Counted from the first letter of the stretch, positions 1 to 12,428 are shown. The stretch: 64,000 nt of DNA from Diplolepis rosae (GCA_030998225.1 JAPYXD010000710.1:21488001-21552000); one strand, 5' to 3'. Program-made: numbers and translations. Notes: generated by a model from the letters alone, not told the origin.

Positions 1-727
1 TAATACACATGTGTCTATATTTTAATAGTTTTTATTCATTCTTACATATTCATTGAAAAGTTATTAAATTTGATATGAATGTATATTAATTTTTCATAAT
101 ATACAAAAATATTAATTTTAATTTACCACTTGTATAATAATGTCTATTAAAATTAATAACATTTTTAATAGTCATGTAGCAACACAAAATTACATTACAT
201 TAATCGATTGTATTCATTATTTTTAATAGTGTATTAAAATTTGATATATTCTTTAAGTCTAAATTAGTATGAAGTGATCCATTAATTTAATTTAATGCAA
301 ATTTACACTAATTAACTCAATGCCATTTATGCTTTAAAAATTATTTCTGGCATGTGACCGCCACAACCAATTGTTACGAAGCACATTCGATCAATCTAAT
401 TTTTGACCCCTTTTTTCAATATTGCTGGCATTATTTTATTAATGGCCCGGTTAGTATGATTTCAAGACTTGAAATGATATTTCCAATCGTGTTTTATGAA
501 AAGAGAGTTTTATTTTTTTATGACAAAAATTTAAAACTTACGAAAAATAATACTTTTAATAATGTTTTTTGTAATAGAATTTTTCTGTATTATCGCTTCT
601 TATAAATTTTTTAATAATGATTGGATTTTGGAAAACGTTTCAGTCGCATATTGGGCTAGAGGAGGGGGACTTCAGTTCTATAATTTAAGAATAATTGCAA
701 AATGTAGACACTTCATAAATGTTTACA
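1..727. repeat. R1 flanking repeat, copy 1 (tandem-unit boundary)
   Basis: This AT-rich segment recurs, diverged, at about 8648-9970, between genes A and B. The match runs from the ACACATGTGTCTATATTTTA start, through a shared GAGGGGGACTT block (662 here, 9909 there), to the ACTTCATAAATG end. It marks the edge of a tandem unit containing the repeat and one protease-like gene. No coding potential was recognised; the small open frames inside are AT-rich and have no family features. The repeat may extend left of the window. Confidence 0.75.
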
Positions 728-1096
728 TTTGGATATTATTTTGTGAAATCGTGTTAAAACAAATTAATCATAATTTCAAATTATATTATATGTGTATAAA
801 ATTTAATTTTACCACATGGATCACTTCAAAACTGCGTAAGAGAATGTTATACCTCTTTGGTACGAACCAACAAATAATCCAAATTTTCAATTTCTTCTAT
901 TTAAAAAAAATTCGAAACCGTTAAAAAATAACTGAAAAATATCTACCTCTTTATTGAGTAGCCGCCATTTTGCAGGAAAATTTTTTTATGTGCCACCGGC
1001 GCGCAAACTCGTTTTTTCGCTACAGTTAGCAGTAGCGCAATGTAGTATATTGCGCTACAGAGGAATGAAATGTAAAAATTGAACTGCGCATGCGCC

Positions 1097-2448
1097 TGTT
1101 ACGTCCAGTGACACACGTATTTTAACACCAAAAGGTGTAATGTTCTATTTTCAGGTCAACGCTCGCGCGCTATAACATAGGAAAACGACCGAGAAAACGT
1201 GCAGAAAACTCTAGAGAAAAATAATCCTAGACTGAAAACGCCAAGCGCTCGAAACTGATTTCAGGCGTGTGCCCTAAATAAACCATTCGGATTAACGGTT
1301 GAAGGTGTTACGAAATAGTTGTAACTAAATGCTGTTCCTAACTGTAAATTAATTATACCGATCTTCAATGAAGGTATTAAGAATGAGTATCCATGATTCA
1401 CCCTTTGGTGGTACTTAGTATATTCGGTACACTATTTAAATAATTAAAATTGTCAAATCGAGAATAATGGCCTGGTAATGGTTCACATACCCAGCACATT
1501 ATTTAAATAATTGAACGGATAGAGAATAATAGCCTGGAAATAGTTCACATACCCAGCACATTATTTAAATAATAAAAAAAAACGTTCGAAACGAGAATAA
1601 TGGCCTGTTAATGATTAACACACCCAGCACATTATTTAAATAATTAAAAGCAGTTGAATCAAGAATAATAGCCTGGTAATGATTTTGAACACTTGAAATT
1701 TGTACTCACTTTTAAATGTTTATTGTAGAAACTTGAATTGGTTGACAAAGTTTGAGGGAAACTAGCTAAGGTAGTTTCCTTAAGCTAGTCCTAGAATTCC
1801 CATAGGTTCTATTAGTAAGAGAGAGAAAGCACTAGTGCAGATAAGAGTTTCATATCTATGTACTAGTGTTTTCTTTATCTCTTTACAAATTGTTACTTTT
1901 TGTTAAATGTAGTTGTACATAATGTTTCCTTCTGACAGATTGCAATTTGTAAAAACTACGCTGTGCCAATTTTGGCTTTTTGCTTACTCGGTTGCTATAT
2001 TCGACTTATTTGGTTAAGCGGAATTTACGGTTTATATTTTCCTTTTGAAATACCTTTTTGTTTGGCAATGTGGTTGATTGTTAAAAATAGACATAGTTAT
2101 AGGTCCGGCAGTTATTTGGTACTTTTCTTTTCTTAACAATAAATGAAAATTTTAATGAAAAATGGGTTGAACATATATAAAATATTAGATTTTTAACCTT
2201 TAAAAATAAGCTAGAAAATTTTGAGCTAGTTAAAACGTTCAACTTTCTGTACTTTTACCTATGGAGATTCACTCTTAGCTCAGGTGCATGTTTGCTCCCA
2301 GGTGCCAGATACCAAATTTCATGTCTCGAAGAGATTATTTCCGGATCTACAGAGTGATGAAATCTCTTATGTGTATCGGTTTACAAAAACGGTTAAAAAA
2401 AAGGAATTTACAATTCGAATGTAATTTAAACTTCTGTAGGACATAACA
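1097..2448. mobile_element. Solo LTR of an LTR retrotransposon
   Basis: The element starts TGTTACGTCC and ends GGACATAACA, so it has TG...CA ends inside a 10-bp terminal inverted repeat with one mismatch. It is flanked by the direct repeat CGCC (1093-1096 and 2449-2452). The uninterrupted target is visible in the inverted R2 copy around 6780-6790. At 1352 bp with no gag or pol coding, it fits a solo LTR left by LTR-LTR recombination. It contains an internal tandem array (1430-1690). Superfamily (Gypsy or BEL/Pao) cannot be decided. Confidence 0.75.
1430..1690. repeat. Tandem array, about 63-bp unit, four copies
   Basis: Four imperfect copies of a unit that contains ATTATTTAAATAATT, GAGAATAATGGCCTGG and ACACCCAGCAC-like blocks lie inside the solo LTR. 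Unit lengths vary slightly, roughly 58-70 bp. Such arrays in LTR U3 regions can hold enhancer repeats, but no function is shown here. Confidence 0.8.
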
Positions 2449-2744
2449 CGCCTATAGCCATGCAACGGAGCACAATCTTCTTATTCTTCTTCTTCGTACA
2501 GCGTTAGCACCTTACTGGCAAAGCCTTATACATTTGAACTGCGCAGGCGTCTATTAAAATCCATTACTACTATACAAGATCGATAAAATCAAAATGGCCG
2601 GGACTAGTCGTGACATATCAAGTGTAATGACTAGCGCCGCAAACAACTACAATACTAGATTAGATTCGAGTGTACGCATAAAAACTCGTATATGCACCGG
2701 AGTCACTTAAAATAGAATACGTGCGAATGCACACAATTCGGGAA

Positions 2745-2830
2745 GTTACGAGACTCGCGACAATGCTCGCAGGACTGATCGCGCCTCGGCTTCGATCTCC
2801 TGCGAGCATTGCCGCTCGTCGCGTAACAAC
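2745..2830. repeat. GC-rich hairpin
   Basis: CAATGCTCGCAGGA (2761-2774) is perfectly complementary to TCCTGCGAGCATTG (2798-2811). Imperfect pairing continues outward to the GTTACG/CGTAAC pair. It is notably GC-rich in an AT-rich region, and could be a small MITE or the tip of the adjoining R2 repeat. Confidence 0.6.
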
Positions 2831-3300
2831 CCTCATTGTGCGCCTAGGCACATAATATACTATTTTTTCATTTTTCCTGGTTCCTACCACACTGATATTT
2901 GCACTGATGAAGGATTTACCTTTTTTTTCTCTTTCAGATGATCAGAAGGGTGGGATTCATGACAAGATAGACACGATCTTTTTTTCCCTCCTCTACTTCA
3001 ACAGCGTGTAACTTTGCGAGATTTATATTTTTTTTTTGAAAATTTTTTTGTGAATTTTTAAAATATGAATAGATAAATAATAAAAAAATAGATGGTTAAA
3101 AATTTGATTGCTTTTTTTTTTATTGACCGTCAAAAAACGCTCGAAATTCGAGCTTCTAGACTAGAATACCCGCGTAATATATTGAGTCCCCGATTAGCTT
3201 ATGTTATGGCTCAAAAAGTTGTGGCCTTTTGAAGACCATGGGTCAAACAGATCACGTGACCAAATTTCTGTAAAATTACATGTAAGACAACTTTTTTATT

Positions 3301-3575
3301 TCACAAATTACCTCCCAGAAAAAATCGGAGAATGTAACAGAAAACGATAAAAAATGTCTGATACTGGAGATATGTTGAGAAATTTTTTTTTTTATTTATC
3401 ATTCCTGCCAATCCATAGTGTTTATTTTTACATAAAATGCGGCAAATGTGGGTTTTATTCAAATTGTTTGCCGATTGATTTAGTCTCAGCAAATAAGATT
3501 GGATTCTTACTCATAGTTATATAATCTAACAACCCACGTTACCAAAAAACCGTCAACTTTTGTGAGTTATTAAAA
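3301..3575 (+). promoter_or_regulatory. Gene A promoter region with TATA box
   Basis: A TATATAA box at 3518-3524 lies 52 bp upstream of the gene A start codon. The same box stands exactly 52 bp upstream of gene B (13944-13950), and a TATATATT lies about 56 bp upstream of gene C (19798). Around 200 bp upstream of this box is conserved between A and B, so the promoter was duplicated with the gene. The spacing fits a short 5' UTR of roughly 20-25 nt. Confidence 0.6.
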
Positions 3576-6500
3576 ATGAAGAATCCAACAGTTGCAGTAT
3601 TTTTTACGCTTTTACCTGCCGCTCATTCTGATGGCAAGTTCACTCTTAAAATTTTTTGAAGGTTATGATTTCAACTTTCATAGAGTCTACACTAATTAAA
3701 ATGGTTCGGGAAGTTTATTTTTAAATAATTGTATTTATAATACAATAAGTCTCTCTAAACTATTCAGCATGTTAAACACAGCAATCGAAATATGGTAAGT
3801 GAAACTGGTCGAATTAGAAATATAACATAGGAAGGCGAACAAAAATATTGCTGTAGTAACCAATAATATTCCTGATTCTCTCATTTTCATTCAGTTATGA
3901 TCGGATGGTCAAAATAATAATCCCAAATTGCTGTATCTATGCCACCAAAAAGGTAAGGTTAAATTAATCATAAATATTATGGCGAGGGCCATTCCTTTCT
4001 ATCAGTGTAGGTTCTAGAGTTAATTTTTGTTTATTTAGGGTAACAATGATTTTAGACCTGAACATAGCTTTTCGACTCAATATGGAACAGTCGTTTTAAC
4101 TCTAGAAATATTTCTCCATATGGAGTTTATTTCGAGTAACATTAACTATAATTTTTTCAACAGTTTACGTAATTTGATTATATATTGTAATTAAAGCTCC
4201 CATTCCATAAAGATTTCATTCCTTGATCAATCAGTTACTTATCAATAAAATATTAAAATATCCCTTAAAATTGGAATTTCTTATAAGTAGTACAAAATAC
4301 GAAAGGAAAAAAATGAGAACAAAATTATTCAGGAATTCTCTAATTCTTTTTTGAAAACTGAAAAAAATTGGAAAATTTCCAATTAGTTTCCATTTTCAGG
4401 CTTTAAATAATCCCTTCAAAATGTATTGATTACTTTATTTTACTTCAATATCTGTACAAAAGTAAATTCAGATCTGTATCACTACAAACCCAAAGCATCT
4501 TAACATATATAATAACTGTTATATTATATATTATAACTATAATTCATAATTTCAAGAATCGAAAACAATTCGAACCCTCAAAATACCAAAACGTTCATAT
4601 TTGGACCAGAAGAAACAAAATTTTGTTTTGATCCAAATTTGTTCCTTTTGGTATTTTGAAGTTTTTAATTGTTTTGGATTCTTGAAATATTCAATAATAT
4701 CTGTGCAATCCTTATCCAATCATTTGAACTCGGATCACTCAAACTTCTCCACACTACTTCTCCCCCACAAAGTTCGAATAATCTAGGTCTGACTCTATTA
4801 CAGAAGAAAAGACCACACTGTTAAATAGCAAGATAATAGGAGGAAATCCTTCTTCAGCCACATATGTGGTTAGTTTACACAGTCAGGGACTTTTTTATGG
4901 AGCCGCGAGCTTGATTTCCAATAAGCATGCTATAACTTGTGCTAGCCTTGCTCTTTGTTTTCCTTCACCCGATTTTAAAAGTGCCTACGTCAATGTTGGA
5001 AGTACTTATATTTTAAGAGGTGTAAAACATTATTTTGAAGATATAATCTACCATAATTCGTCACATCCTCTACCAAATTTTGCGATCTTATGCGTAAGTT
5101 ATTTCACCAGAAAAAAATTATCACAAGGGTTTAGAATTCCCTGACGAGGTTTCGGATTAAAATTCATTCCGAACCAATCCGAAATTTTCCGAATGATTTC
5201 GGAATTTTTATACGAACCAAACAGTTTCGCTCCGATGCAATCCATATAACGTTATAAATCCCGTTCGATTTAAAACGGTTGAAAATCAATCCGACTGAAT
5301 CCGATTTATTCCGATTCATTCGGAGATGCTAATCCGAATGAACCAGAACTAAGTTCTCAATTCGAATTCGTTAGGAGTAATCTCAACTCGGGTTGATTCA
5401 AACCAAATTTTTAATGTAAACCAATCGAAAAAAATCCGTGGTTGAAATGATTCGGATTGACTAGGATCCCGATTCATTTGGATTAGAATCTAGGATTGAA
5501 TCGAATTGATTTTCAACCGTTTTGAGTCGAATGTGATTTATAATGTTATATGGATTAGATCGGAATGAAACTGGTTCGGATGAAAATTCCTGAATGATTC
5601 GTGAAATTGCGGATTTGTTCGGAATGAATTTTAGTCCAAATCTTTCGCCAGAGTTACTGATTACTTTGAACATGAGAAATTTCTTTTTGTTTTAGTTAAA
5701 CGAAACCGTTAAATTCTCCGACTATGTAACACCAATCCCTATTTTACAACGAATTGTAAGAGATGGGACTGAAGGTTACGTAAGCGGATGGGGTGGTACC
5801 GACCCAAACGGTCCTCGACCGCACTTTTTTATGTCTTATAATTTAAAAGAGTTACGTGTTAGAATACTTTCTCATGACGTCTGTTTACAACACTTTCCTC
5901 AGATGTCTAATTTGCAAATGTGTGCAAATAGCACAGCAGGAGATGCAGCCCGACCCTATTTGGTACGTGGGCCAAATTTAATTTTAGAAACATAGACCCA
6001 ATAAAATTGAGGGAACTCATTTTTAATTCATTATAATTAGTGTTCTAAAAGTTCTGAATGCTCGGAGAATTTCTCGAGAGTACCTTGAGACCTTTTTGTG
6101 CTCTGAGCATTCACTGAGCATTTACAAGCATTTAAAATGTATTCTTTAAGTCACGTTCTGTTATGTCCCCAAGCGTTCTCAATCACTTTTTAGCACTTTT
6201 TCAGAGAAAATAGTCTAGTTCGATGTATTTTCCTGTTAGGTCTATGGTATTTACTATCTCTAATCGCAATTTTCGTTTATCTTAGGTTGTCTTCGGCTTA
6301 AAGCATTTTTATATTTAAGCTCCTAACCTACAAAAAAATTTTGCACGTTTGCCGAGGTAGAGGACACTTGACACTATAAATAATTTTATAGACGTAATAC
6401 AAAGCTATTCAAGATAAATAGATGTGATTCATTCCCTAGAAAGACTTATATTTCATAGTACTGTAAGTTTAATGGTCAATCAAATTTTTGAATTTGTGCA

Positions 6501-7542
6501 TTGGCACGTATTCTATTTTATGTGACTTCGGTGCGTATACGAGTTTTTATGCGTACACTCTAATCTAATCTAGTATTGTAGTTGTTTGCGGCACTAGTCA
6601 TTACACTTGATATTTCGCGACTAGTCCCGGGCATTTTGACTTTATCGATCTTGTGTAGTAGTAGCGGATTTTAATAGACGTCTGCGCAGTTCAAATGTAC
6701 AAGGCTTTGCCAGTAAGGTGCTAACGCTGCACGAAGAAGAAGAAGAATAAGAAGATTGTGCTCCTTTGCATGGCTATAGGCGCATGCGCAGTTCAATTTT
6801 TACATTTCATTCCTCTGTAGTGCAATATACTACATTGCGCTACTGTTAACTGTAGCGAAAAAATGTGTTTGCGCGCTGGTGGCATATAAAAGAAATTACA
6901 CTAAGTTTATATGAAAATCATTGTATTTATCTTGCGTACTTTACACAAGCGCATTATTTTAAATAAACTTTTATTATTTTTCTTATTAATATAAACATCA
7001 TTTGAGTATTTAATGAACCTTCAAAATATTAGTTAAATTTACATTCTTTAAATGTTCATAAATGCTCTTTAAAATCTCCGTATAAGCTTAAATGCTGAAC
7101 ATATTCTTAAGAGCATTTGCTCAACATAATTCCTCGGGCATTTAAGAACACTACACTTGAAATTCCCTCCAACGATATTCTCTCAAACGAGAGTTCCCTT
7201 GTACGAGCGCATCGCCGTTCTCTACAACGAGCAATTAATTGACTTATATAAATACTAGAAATATTCATTTATCTTTCCTAGAAATGGTGAAATGTTAAGA
7301 ATGTGATTTTTTTTACATTTCAGGGTGACCTTGGCGATCCACTAGTAGTTGAAATTAATGGCCAACGAATGCTCATAGGAATCCTAATCTCTGTGAAGAG
7401 TCAACGCGGTGCTCCTTTAGCTTATACAAAATTATTCTCCTATTACAATTACATCATGGAAAAGGCTGATTGGCCCATCATACCATCAGTCATAGATTTA
7501 CCATCTCACTATGAATTGTGGGAGTCAACCGAGGAAGAATAG
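3576..7542 (+). CDS. Gene A: secreted inactive serine protease homologue (4 exons)
   Basis: Exons: 3576-3633, 4804-5093, 5696-5962, 7324-7542; together 834 nt, 277 aa. Exon 1 encodes a signal peptide (start MKNPTVAVFF) and stops in phase 1. Exon 2 carries a trypsin-type activation site NSK|IIGG. The His57 motif TAAHC is replaced by ITCAS, and Asp102 is Asn (PNFAIL). Exon 3 keeps the SGWG landmark and the Cys pair of the Cys168/182 loop. Exon 4 opens with GDLGDPLV in place of GDSGGPLV, so Ser195 is Leu; Asp189 aligns with Arg. All three catalytic residues are therefore gone, while Asp194 and the activation site remain. The protein is expected to be secreted and non-catalytic. Intron 1 uses a GC donor (GCAAGT at 3634); introns 2 and 3 are GT-AG. 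The frame is open throughout, so this copy looks functional. Target and tissue are unknown. Confidence 0.85.
3690..4007. mobile_element. MITE family M7 in gene A intron 1
   Basis: TA-flanked element ending in TTTCTATCAGTG; its left end is degraded (CACTAATTAAAATGG). The gene B copy (14116-14338) keeps the left end CACTGATAGAAACGG, and an inverted copy lies upstream of gene E (45207-45544). The insertion is at the same intronic site in A and B, so it predates their duplication. Confidence 0.7.
5136..5655. repeat. M4 long palindrome filling gene A intron 2
   Basis: Roughly 150-bp arms are imperfect inverted repeats: the left arm around 5145-5300 with AAAATTCATTCCGAACC, and the right arm around 5500-5655 with GGAATGAATTTTAGTCC. 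A central part is rich in CCGATTCATTCGG-like motifs. It occupies most of the 602-bp intron 2. The same palindrome fills intron 2 of gene B (17057-17583), so it was there before duplication. The pre-mRNA could fold into a long hairpin. Confidence 0.8.
6497..6892 (-). repeat. R2 repeat, intact inverted copy in gene A intron 3
   Basis: This is the reverse complement of the R2 pieces at 985-1096 and 2449-2745, here continuous. It is absent from intron 3 of gene B, so it was inserted in A (or lost from B) after duplication. It forms a large inverted-repeat pair with the upstream copy, flanking most of gene A. Confidence 0.75.
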
Positions 7543-7888
7543 CACACTGTGCATAAAGGGTCAAAATAGCTAATATTGATCAAGTGTGGAATTTGTTTCT
7601 CAAGCGAAGCGAGGGTAGCAAACTATGCAAGATCAAATTTAGTTTTTGTCCCATGTTACAAACGGTATTTTTGCTTCGAAAACATTAAAATTGCACGTTT
7701 TTTATCGCGTTAAGTTGACCAGAACTTGAGGTTATATCAGGTTATGTTTTTATTTTTACCTGTTGATCCAGTTGAAAGTAGAAATGCCCATTAGTGACGC
7801 TGGGCATAAGTGGCGCTGCACTCCAGCTAAAATTAAAGCATTTTCATGCCTCGGATTGGGCTAGAAATAGTATATTGTGCAACTAGGG

Positions 7889-7894
7889 AATAAA
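7889..7894 (+). terminator. Possible polyadenylation signal for gene A
   Basis: AATAAA lies about 350 bp after the gene A stop codon, close to the start of a truncated M5 element. It is the first canonical hexamer that I noticed downstream; actual use is unverified. Confidence 0.3.
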
Positions 7895-7900
7895 AAATGC

Positions 7901-8247
7901 ATTTTTTCTCATGCGTGCATAGAAATGGCTATTTTTTTGCCACACACTAAAAATGCGGGAGTTATTAATAATTCCCGTGAGAATTATCAATAACTCTCGC
8001 ATGTGGGGAAACAATTGTGTGATTTCTGTTAGCATCGTGATTTTTTCGTCATTTTTACACCATTAAGTATCGCCATCTAACGAACCTAAATGTAAGTTCG
8101 TTGCAAAAACTTGAAATTATGGGCAGCCAACTTCATTGTTGTGAAAATCTACAATCGGTGCAAAATTGTCTCTGTCGAATCTTCTGACTGATGAAAAATG
8201 TTCGTTAATAACTACCGCATTTTTCGTGTGTACCCCAAAAAGGGGAT
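7901..8247. mobile_element. Truncated MITE family M5
   Basis: It matches the complete M5 copy in gene B intron 1 (14892-15312): TCTCATGCRTGCATAGAAATGG start, a GGGAGTTAT...AATTCCCGTG block and a CCCCAAAAAGGGGAT near the right end. The right terminus is replaced by a transposase fragment (8246-8345). Confidence 0.65.
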
Positions 8248-8345
8248 CACTGCTCAGCCACCGTATTCGCCAGATTCGGCTCCCCGTGACTTTTTCCTGT
8301 TTCCAAAACTCAAGTATCCGCTCCGGGGAATGCGCCATTTTTCGT
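8246..8345 (+). pseudogene. Mariner transposase fragment
   Basis: About 33 codons resemble the third-Asp region of mariner transposases: PYSPDSAPRDFFLFPKL followed by KYPLRGMRH. Only this piece is present, without terminal repeats, joined to the end of an M5 element. It is a molecular fossil. Confidence 0.65.
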
Positions 8346-8647
8346 GCAAAAATACAACCTCCATGAAACCTCAAGTTTTGCTAAGTTATATACTTTCTCC
8401 CCTAGGCTAGGGGGATTCTGAGGTTTCATTCAAATCTGGCGACGAAGAGTAACTTTTCAGCGCTGTTGGACATGCGCACTTCCAATAAAAATTGAACTTC
8501 TCACGTTCTTGAAACAAGTGTGGATGGAAAACACAGTGTTAGAAATTTCTGTATTAAAATTCGATTACATTTAAGGGAAGATTTTTCCATGAACGTATAT
8601 TAAATTTAAAATACTTTCATCTTGAAAAATACAATTTTTTATTTGAA

Positions 8648-9970
8648 TTTTAATACACATGTGTCTATATTTTAATAATTTTTATTAATTTTTACATATT
8701 CATTAAAAAGTTAATAAATTTGATATGAATGTATATTAATTTTTCATAATATAAAAAATAATTAATTTTAATTTACCACTTGTATAATAAATTCTATTAA
8801 AATTAATAACATTTTTAATAGTGCATGTAGCAACGCAACATTATATTACATTAATTGATTGTATTCATTAATTTTAATAGCGCATTAAAATTTTATATAC
8901 TCTTCAAGTCTAAATTAGTAAGAAGTGATCCATTAATTTAATTTAGTGCAAATTTATACTAAATAACTCAATGCCATTTATGCTTTAAAAAAGATTTCTG
9001 CCTGTGACCACCACCACAACTAATCCGTTCGAAGCACATTCGACTAATACTTATAATTTTTGACCCCTATTTTCAATATTGCTGGCATTATGATATTCCC
9101 TATTGTGTTTTATGAAAGAAGAGTTTTATTTTTCTATGACAAGAATTTAAAACTTATGAAAAATAATACTTTTAATAATGTTTTTGTAATAGAATTTTTC
9201 TGTACTATCGCTTCCTACCAATATTCATAGCTTATTAACTTATTAATTAATAATAATAATTAAATTCATAGCTTAGTAACAAGTTTTTTAGAAACATTTA
9301 TTACGCGACCAGAAACAAGTATCTCCTTTTTGAAATTATTGCTACTACTTACTTTTGATTCAAAAAATTGCGCAGATTAAATTATGATTCTGCGCGTCAT
9401 ATTGCTAGTCTTCATCGCTTAAACATGTTGACAAATCGAATAAACTGTCAAAAGTTTCTGAGCAAGAGCTTGACTGCATTTTTTGACGCATGAAAAGTGG
9501 AATGTTTCTTGTCAAACGGTGATCTATTTCTTAATTAAAAAGTAAGTAAAAACCCCGTGCAGCTAATAAAGGAGAATATAAGAAAAGATTGAATTCCTTT
9601 GAGAGGATATGATTTTTAATCGAAATCGATAAATGTTCAATTAAAATGGTTTTTCAACCAAAACTTTATCAACTGACCACCAATTAGTGGCTAACAAGCG
9701 GCGAATTAGTGGCTGAATATCCGCTGGCCTGTGGCTTGCCAGCCGCTGACCAGCGGCTGATCGTACAAAAACGTTACAGTTCTGGCCAGCACCAGACTAG
9801 GCCTTATAGTCAGCGCCAGGATTGGAAAACAGACAGTCTGATCTTGCGCTGGCCACCGCCATTAAAGTTTTCCACACGGGACGTTTCAGTTGCATATTGG
9901 GGAAGAGGAGGGGGACTTGAGTTCTATAATTGAAGAATAATTGCACAATGTAGCCACTTCATAAATGTAA
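8648..9970. repeat. R1 flanking repeat, copy 2
   Basis: Diverged copy of 1-727. It has a deletion relative to copy 1 (around 9090) and extra sequence at about 9226-9880, including a GCTGGCCAGC-rich stretch around 9720-9850. It marks the start of the gene B tandem unit. Confidence 0.7.
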
Positions 9971-10237
9971 AGAATGTTATATAACAATATATTATATTGG
10001 CAGTGTCACATAGTATTATCTACCTTACGAGGATTATATACTGCTGCCCAGCTTTCATATAACAAATGCGATAAAAGTATGTAAATAGTATTTATTTTTA
10101 TTTTTAAAGCTGACTCTTTCCACATTTCAAATAATGCGCCAACCACAGCCAATAAGCGTGCTGTTATCGTAAGCGTAGTGGCCTACGGGTTGGATCCGTA
10201 ACATACGACACGTAACACGTCGAAAATCATATGACAT

Positions 10238-10327
10238 GAAAGCGCTATTCTGGTACAAAAAGAGTTTTATTTTCTTGTTTTTGCGACGCGAGACGGAAGA
10301 AAAAACACTCTTTTGTACTAAAATAGC
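10238..10327. repeat. Short inverted repeat (hairpin)
   Basis: GCGCTATTCTGGTACAAAAA pairs imperfectly with TTTTGTACTAAAATAGCGC about 50 bp away, with pyrimidine/purine-rich stems. It may be a tiny MITE. The neighbouring stretches 9970-10238 and 10328-10625 show nothing else I recognise. Confidence 0.5.
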
Positions 10328-10625
10328 GCCAGTTAACGGTGTATTTTCCAAATAAAAATATTGCCTGAATTTAATGTATTGTTTGAAAATAATGAGAAAG
10401 CTGAATAAAGATGACAGATATTAAATAATAGAAATTTTTATTATTTCAGGTAAAGCTTTTAGTAACGTATCACTTATACTGTACCTACATATAATATAAT
10501 AAGAGTTTTTCGTATGGAATAATCAAGCATTATTTGTATCTTCATAAAGAACACATTTTTTAATCATTGTAAAGAATATAAACTCGCGTTAAGTAACGTA
10601 TTAATTATAGTGTATCTGTAATACA

Positions 10626-12413
10626 CAGTGCGACGAATAAATTCCGAGACTCGAACGATATTTCAGTAACTATTAGCGCCATCTATGTGTTCAGACCGGT
10701 GTTTGAAAGCTATGACATTCCTCTTTCCGGTAATATCAATTTTACTTAACTCTCCGTTACCAAACATATGAGGGATTCCCTCGGTGGGGTCAGTTTTTTC
10801 GAAATAACTTCTAATTTACGCTTCATACAGTCTGGTCCGTTTGAATACCTTTCCACGTATTATTCCTGAAGCTTTTTGTAGCAATAAAAAATGTTCAAGT
10901 AGAATACTCATTCAATAATCACTTTTCAAAACGAAAGGTGACGTGAATTCTGAGGGAATCCCTCCATAGTTTGGCTTTCATGCAATGGAAATGGCTTGAG
11001 TTCTAGAGTGCGGTGTTGCCATATTTTGATGCTACACGTTCAGCCAAGTAGTCGCAACATTTGGCAACACTGCAGATGTTCTAACAACTTTTTTGTCGAT
11101 GTTAAAATGCTAACATGGGAAAAAATCAATCATGCCAAAGAAATCATTGCAGCCGCCAAAAATGATCCAAACTTCCTGAAATCAATTTTTACGGATGACA
11201 AAACATGGTGCAGGCCGTGTTCGCGAGCATAGGCGATAGCGGCCACTATACTTTGATCCTGTTTTGAGCTTACGCCAGATGGCGACGAAGTATAATTTCT
11301 TTAACCTCACCCCGCTGACCACCGCACCAAAGTTGCATCACTAATGGTCACTAAAATGTGCTAAGATGCTAACGGATAGGAATAAACTTGGAGGTTTAAT
11401 AAAACTATTTAAGTAATTATTATTACGTAAGTATTCGAATCGCATTGATAAACTTGCTTTTTTTGATTGCAGTTTTCTGATAAGTGCATCCTTACATACA
11501 TGGAGTATTATTATTTCAATGTATATATTTGTAATTTTGGGAGGCTTGGGTGATCATCACTATTTGTGTTTAGCCTGACAGTACTCTGCGATACACAATT
11601 AAAACTCCAAGTATGTGAGGATGCACTCATCAGGAAACTGCAATCACAAAAAGCAAGATTATCAATACGATTCGAATAATTACTCGATAATACTTACTTA
11701 CATAATTTTATTTAACCTCAAAGTTTATTCCGATTTCATTGTTTCCTGAATTATCTGAATATGATCTGAACATGATCTGATCAGTCATCTATTATCTTCT
11801 TTTAGGGTTTTGAGCTTACGCCAGATGGCTCTGACGAAATCTATGTTGGGTCACCACTAAAGCATTACGCGGGCATGGCCGGACATGGTGCTTTAAGTAC
11901 AACCCAAAAACCAAGCGTCAAAGTGCAGAATGGTAGTCGAAAAATTCACCACAAGCCAAAAAAAACGGAAAGTTCCATTAAAAATCAAAACAATGCTCAT
12001 TGCACATACATTCTTCGATAGCAAAGGAATTATCTACAGGGAATTCGTTTCAACTGGCCAAACAATCACCGGATCACACCTCACTCATTGTTCGTCAATT
12101 TTTGGCTTGAAACAAGTCTGTGTGTTGAATCATTCGCCGTATTCACTTGATTTGGCTCCATGCGATTTCTGTCAATTCCGAAAATTGAAAGGATTTTTTT
12201 AAATGACATTTCGACCATAAAAACAGCTACAACAGAAGGACTAGAAGTAATTCCACAAAATGCGCTAGAACACGCATTTGAATCAGTCTTATATCCCTGT
12301 AACAAGTGTATTGAAACGGGAGAATTTTTTAAATAAAAAAATTGAAAAATATTCAGATATCTTATTTCAATGATGTTTTCTACGGCCAGTCTTGGAACTT
12401 ATTTTTCGCACTG
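10626..12413 (+). mobile_element. Broken mariner-like element with an internal insertion
   Basis: Terminal inverted repeats CAGTGCGACGAATAAATTCC (10626) and, reversed, CAGTGCGAAAAATAAGTTCC (ending 12413). Transposase remnants: 11100-11213, ending at FTDDKTWC, which includes the first-Asp region; then 11893-12330, with AHTFFDSKGIIYREF, LNHSPYSLDLAPCDF and a C-terminal part ending CNKCIETGEFF. The second-Asp region (HDNAPSH) is deleted and the frame shifts. Foreign DNA at about 11214-11812 splits it and has its own inverted repeats (GATTGCAGTTTTCTGA against TCAGGAAACTGCAATC). Inactive. Confidence 0.75.
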
Positions 12414-12428
12414 TTCACCTTTTCAATA

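Larger units (their letters stand above)
985..2745 (+). repeat. R2 repeat, split by a solo LTR
   Basis: The segments 985-1096 and 2449-2745 are two halves of one repeat. The inverted copy at 6497-6892 is continuous and reads straight across the junction (GCATGCGCCTATAGCC), which shows that the intervening 1352 bp are an insertion. The repeat contains GCGCATGCGC motifs and a CTTCTTCTTCG tract. I could not assign it to a transposon class. Confidence 0.75.

Noticed and set aside
562..924. 120-codon plus-strand frame at the start of the window
   Set aside because: AT-rich, low complexity, within the R1 repeat and its flank, and the corresponding frame is not conserved in the second R1 copy.
5461..5673. 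70-codon minus-strand frame in gene A intron 2
   Set aside because: Produced by the right arm of the M4 palindrome; no equivalent frame is kept in gene B.
8117..8410. Frames of 66-85 codons on both strands
   Set aside because: They are explained by the M5 MITE joined to a mariner transposase fragment; only the roughly 33-codon transposase piece is real homology.
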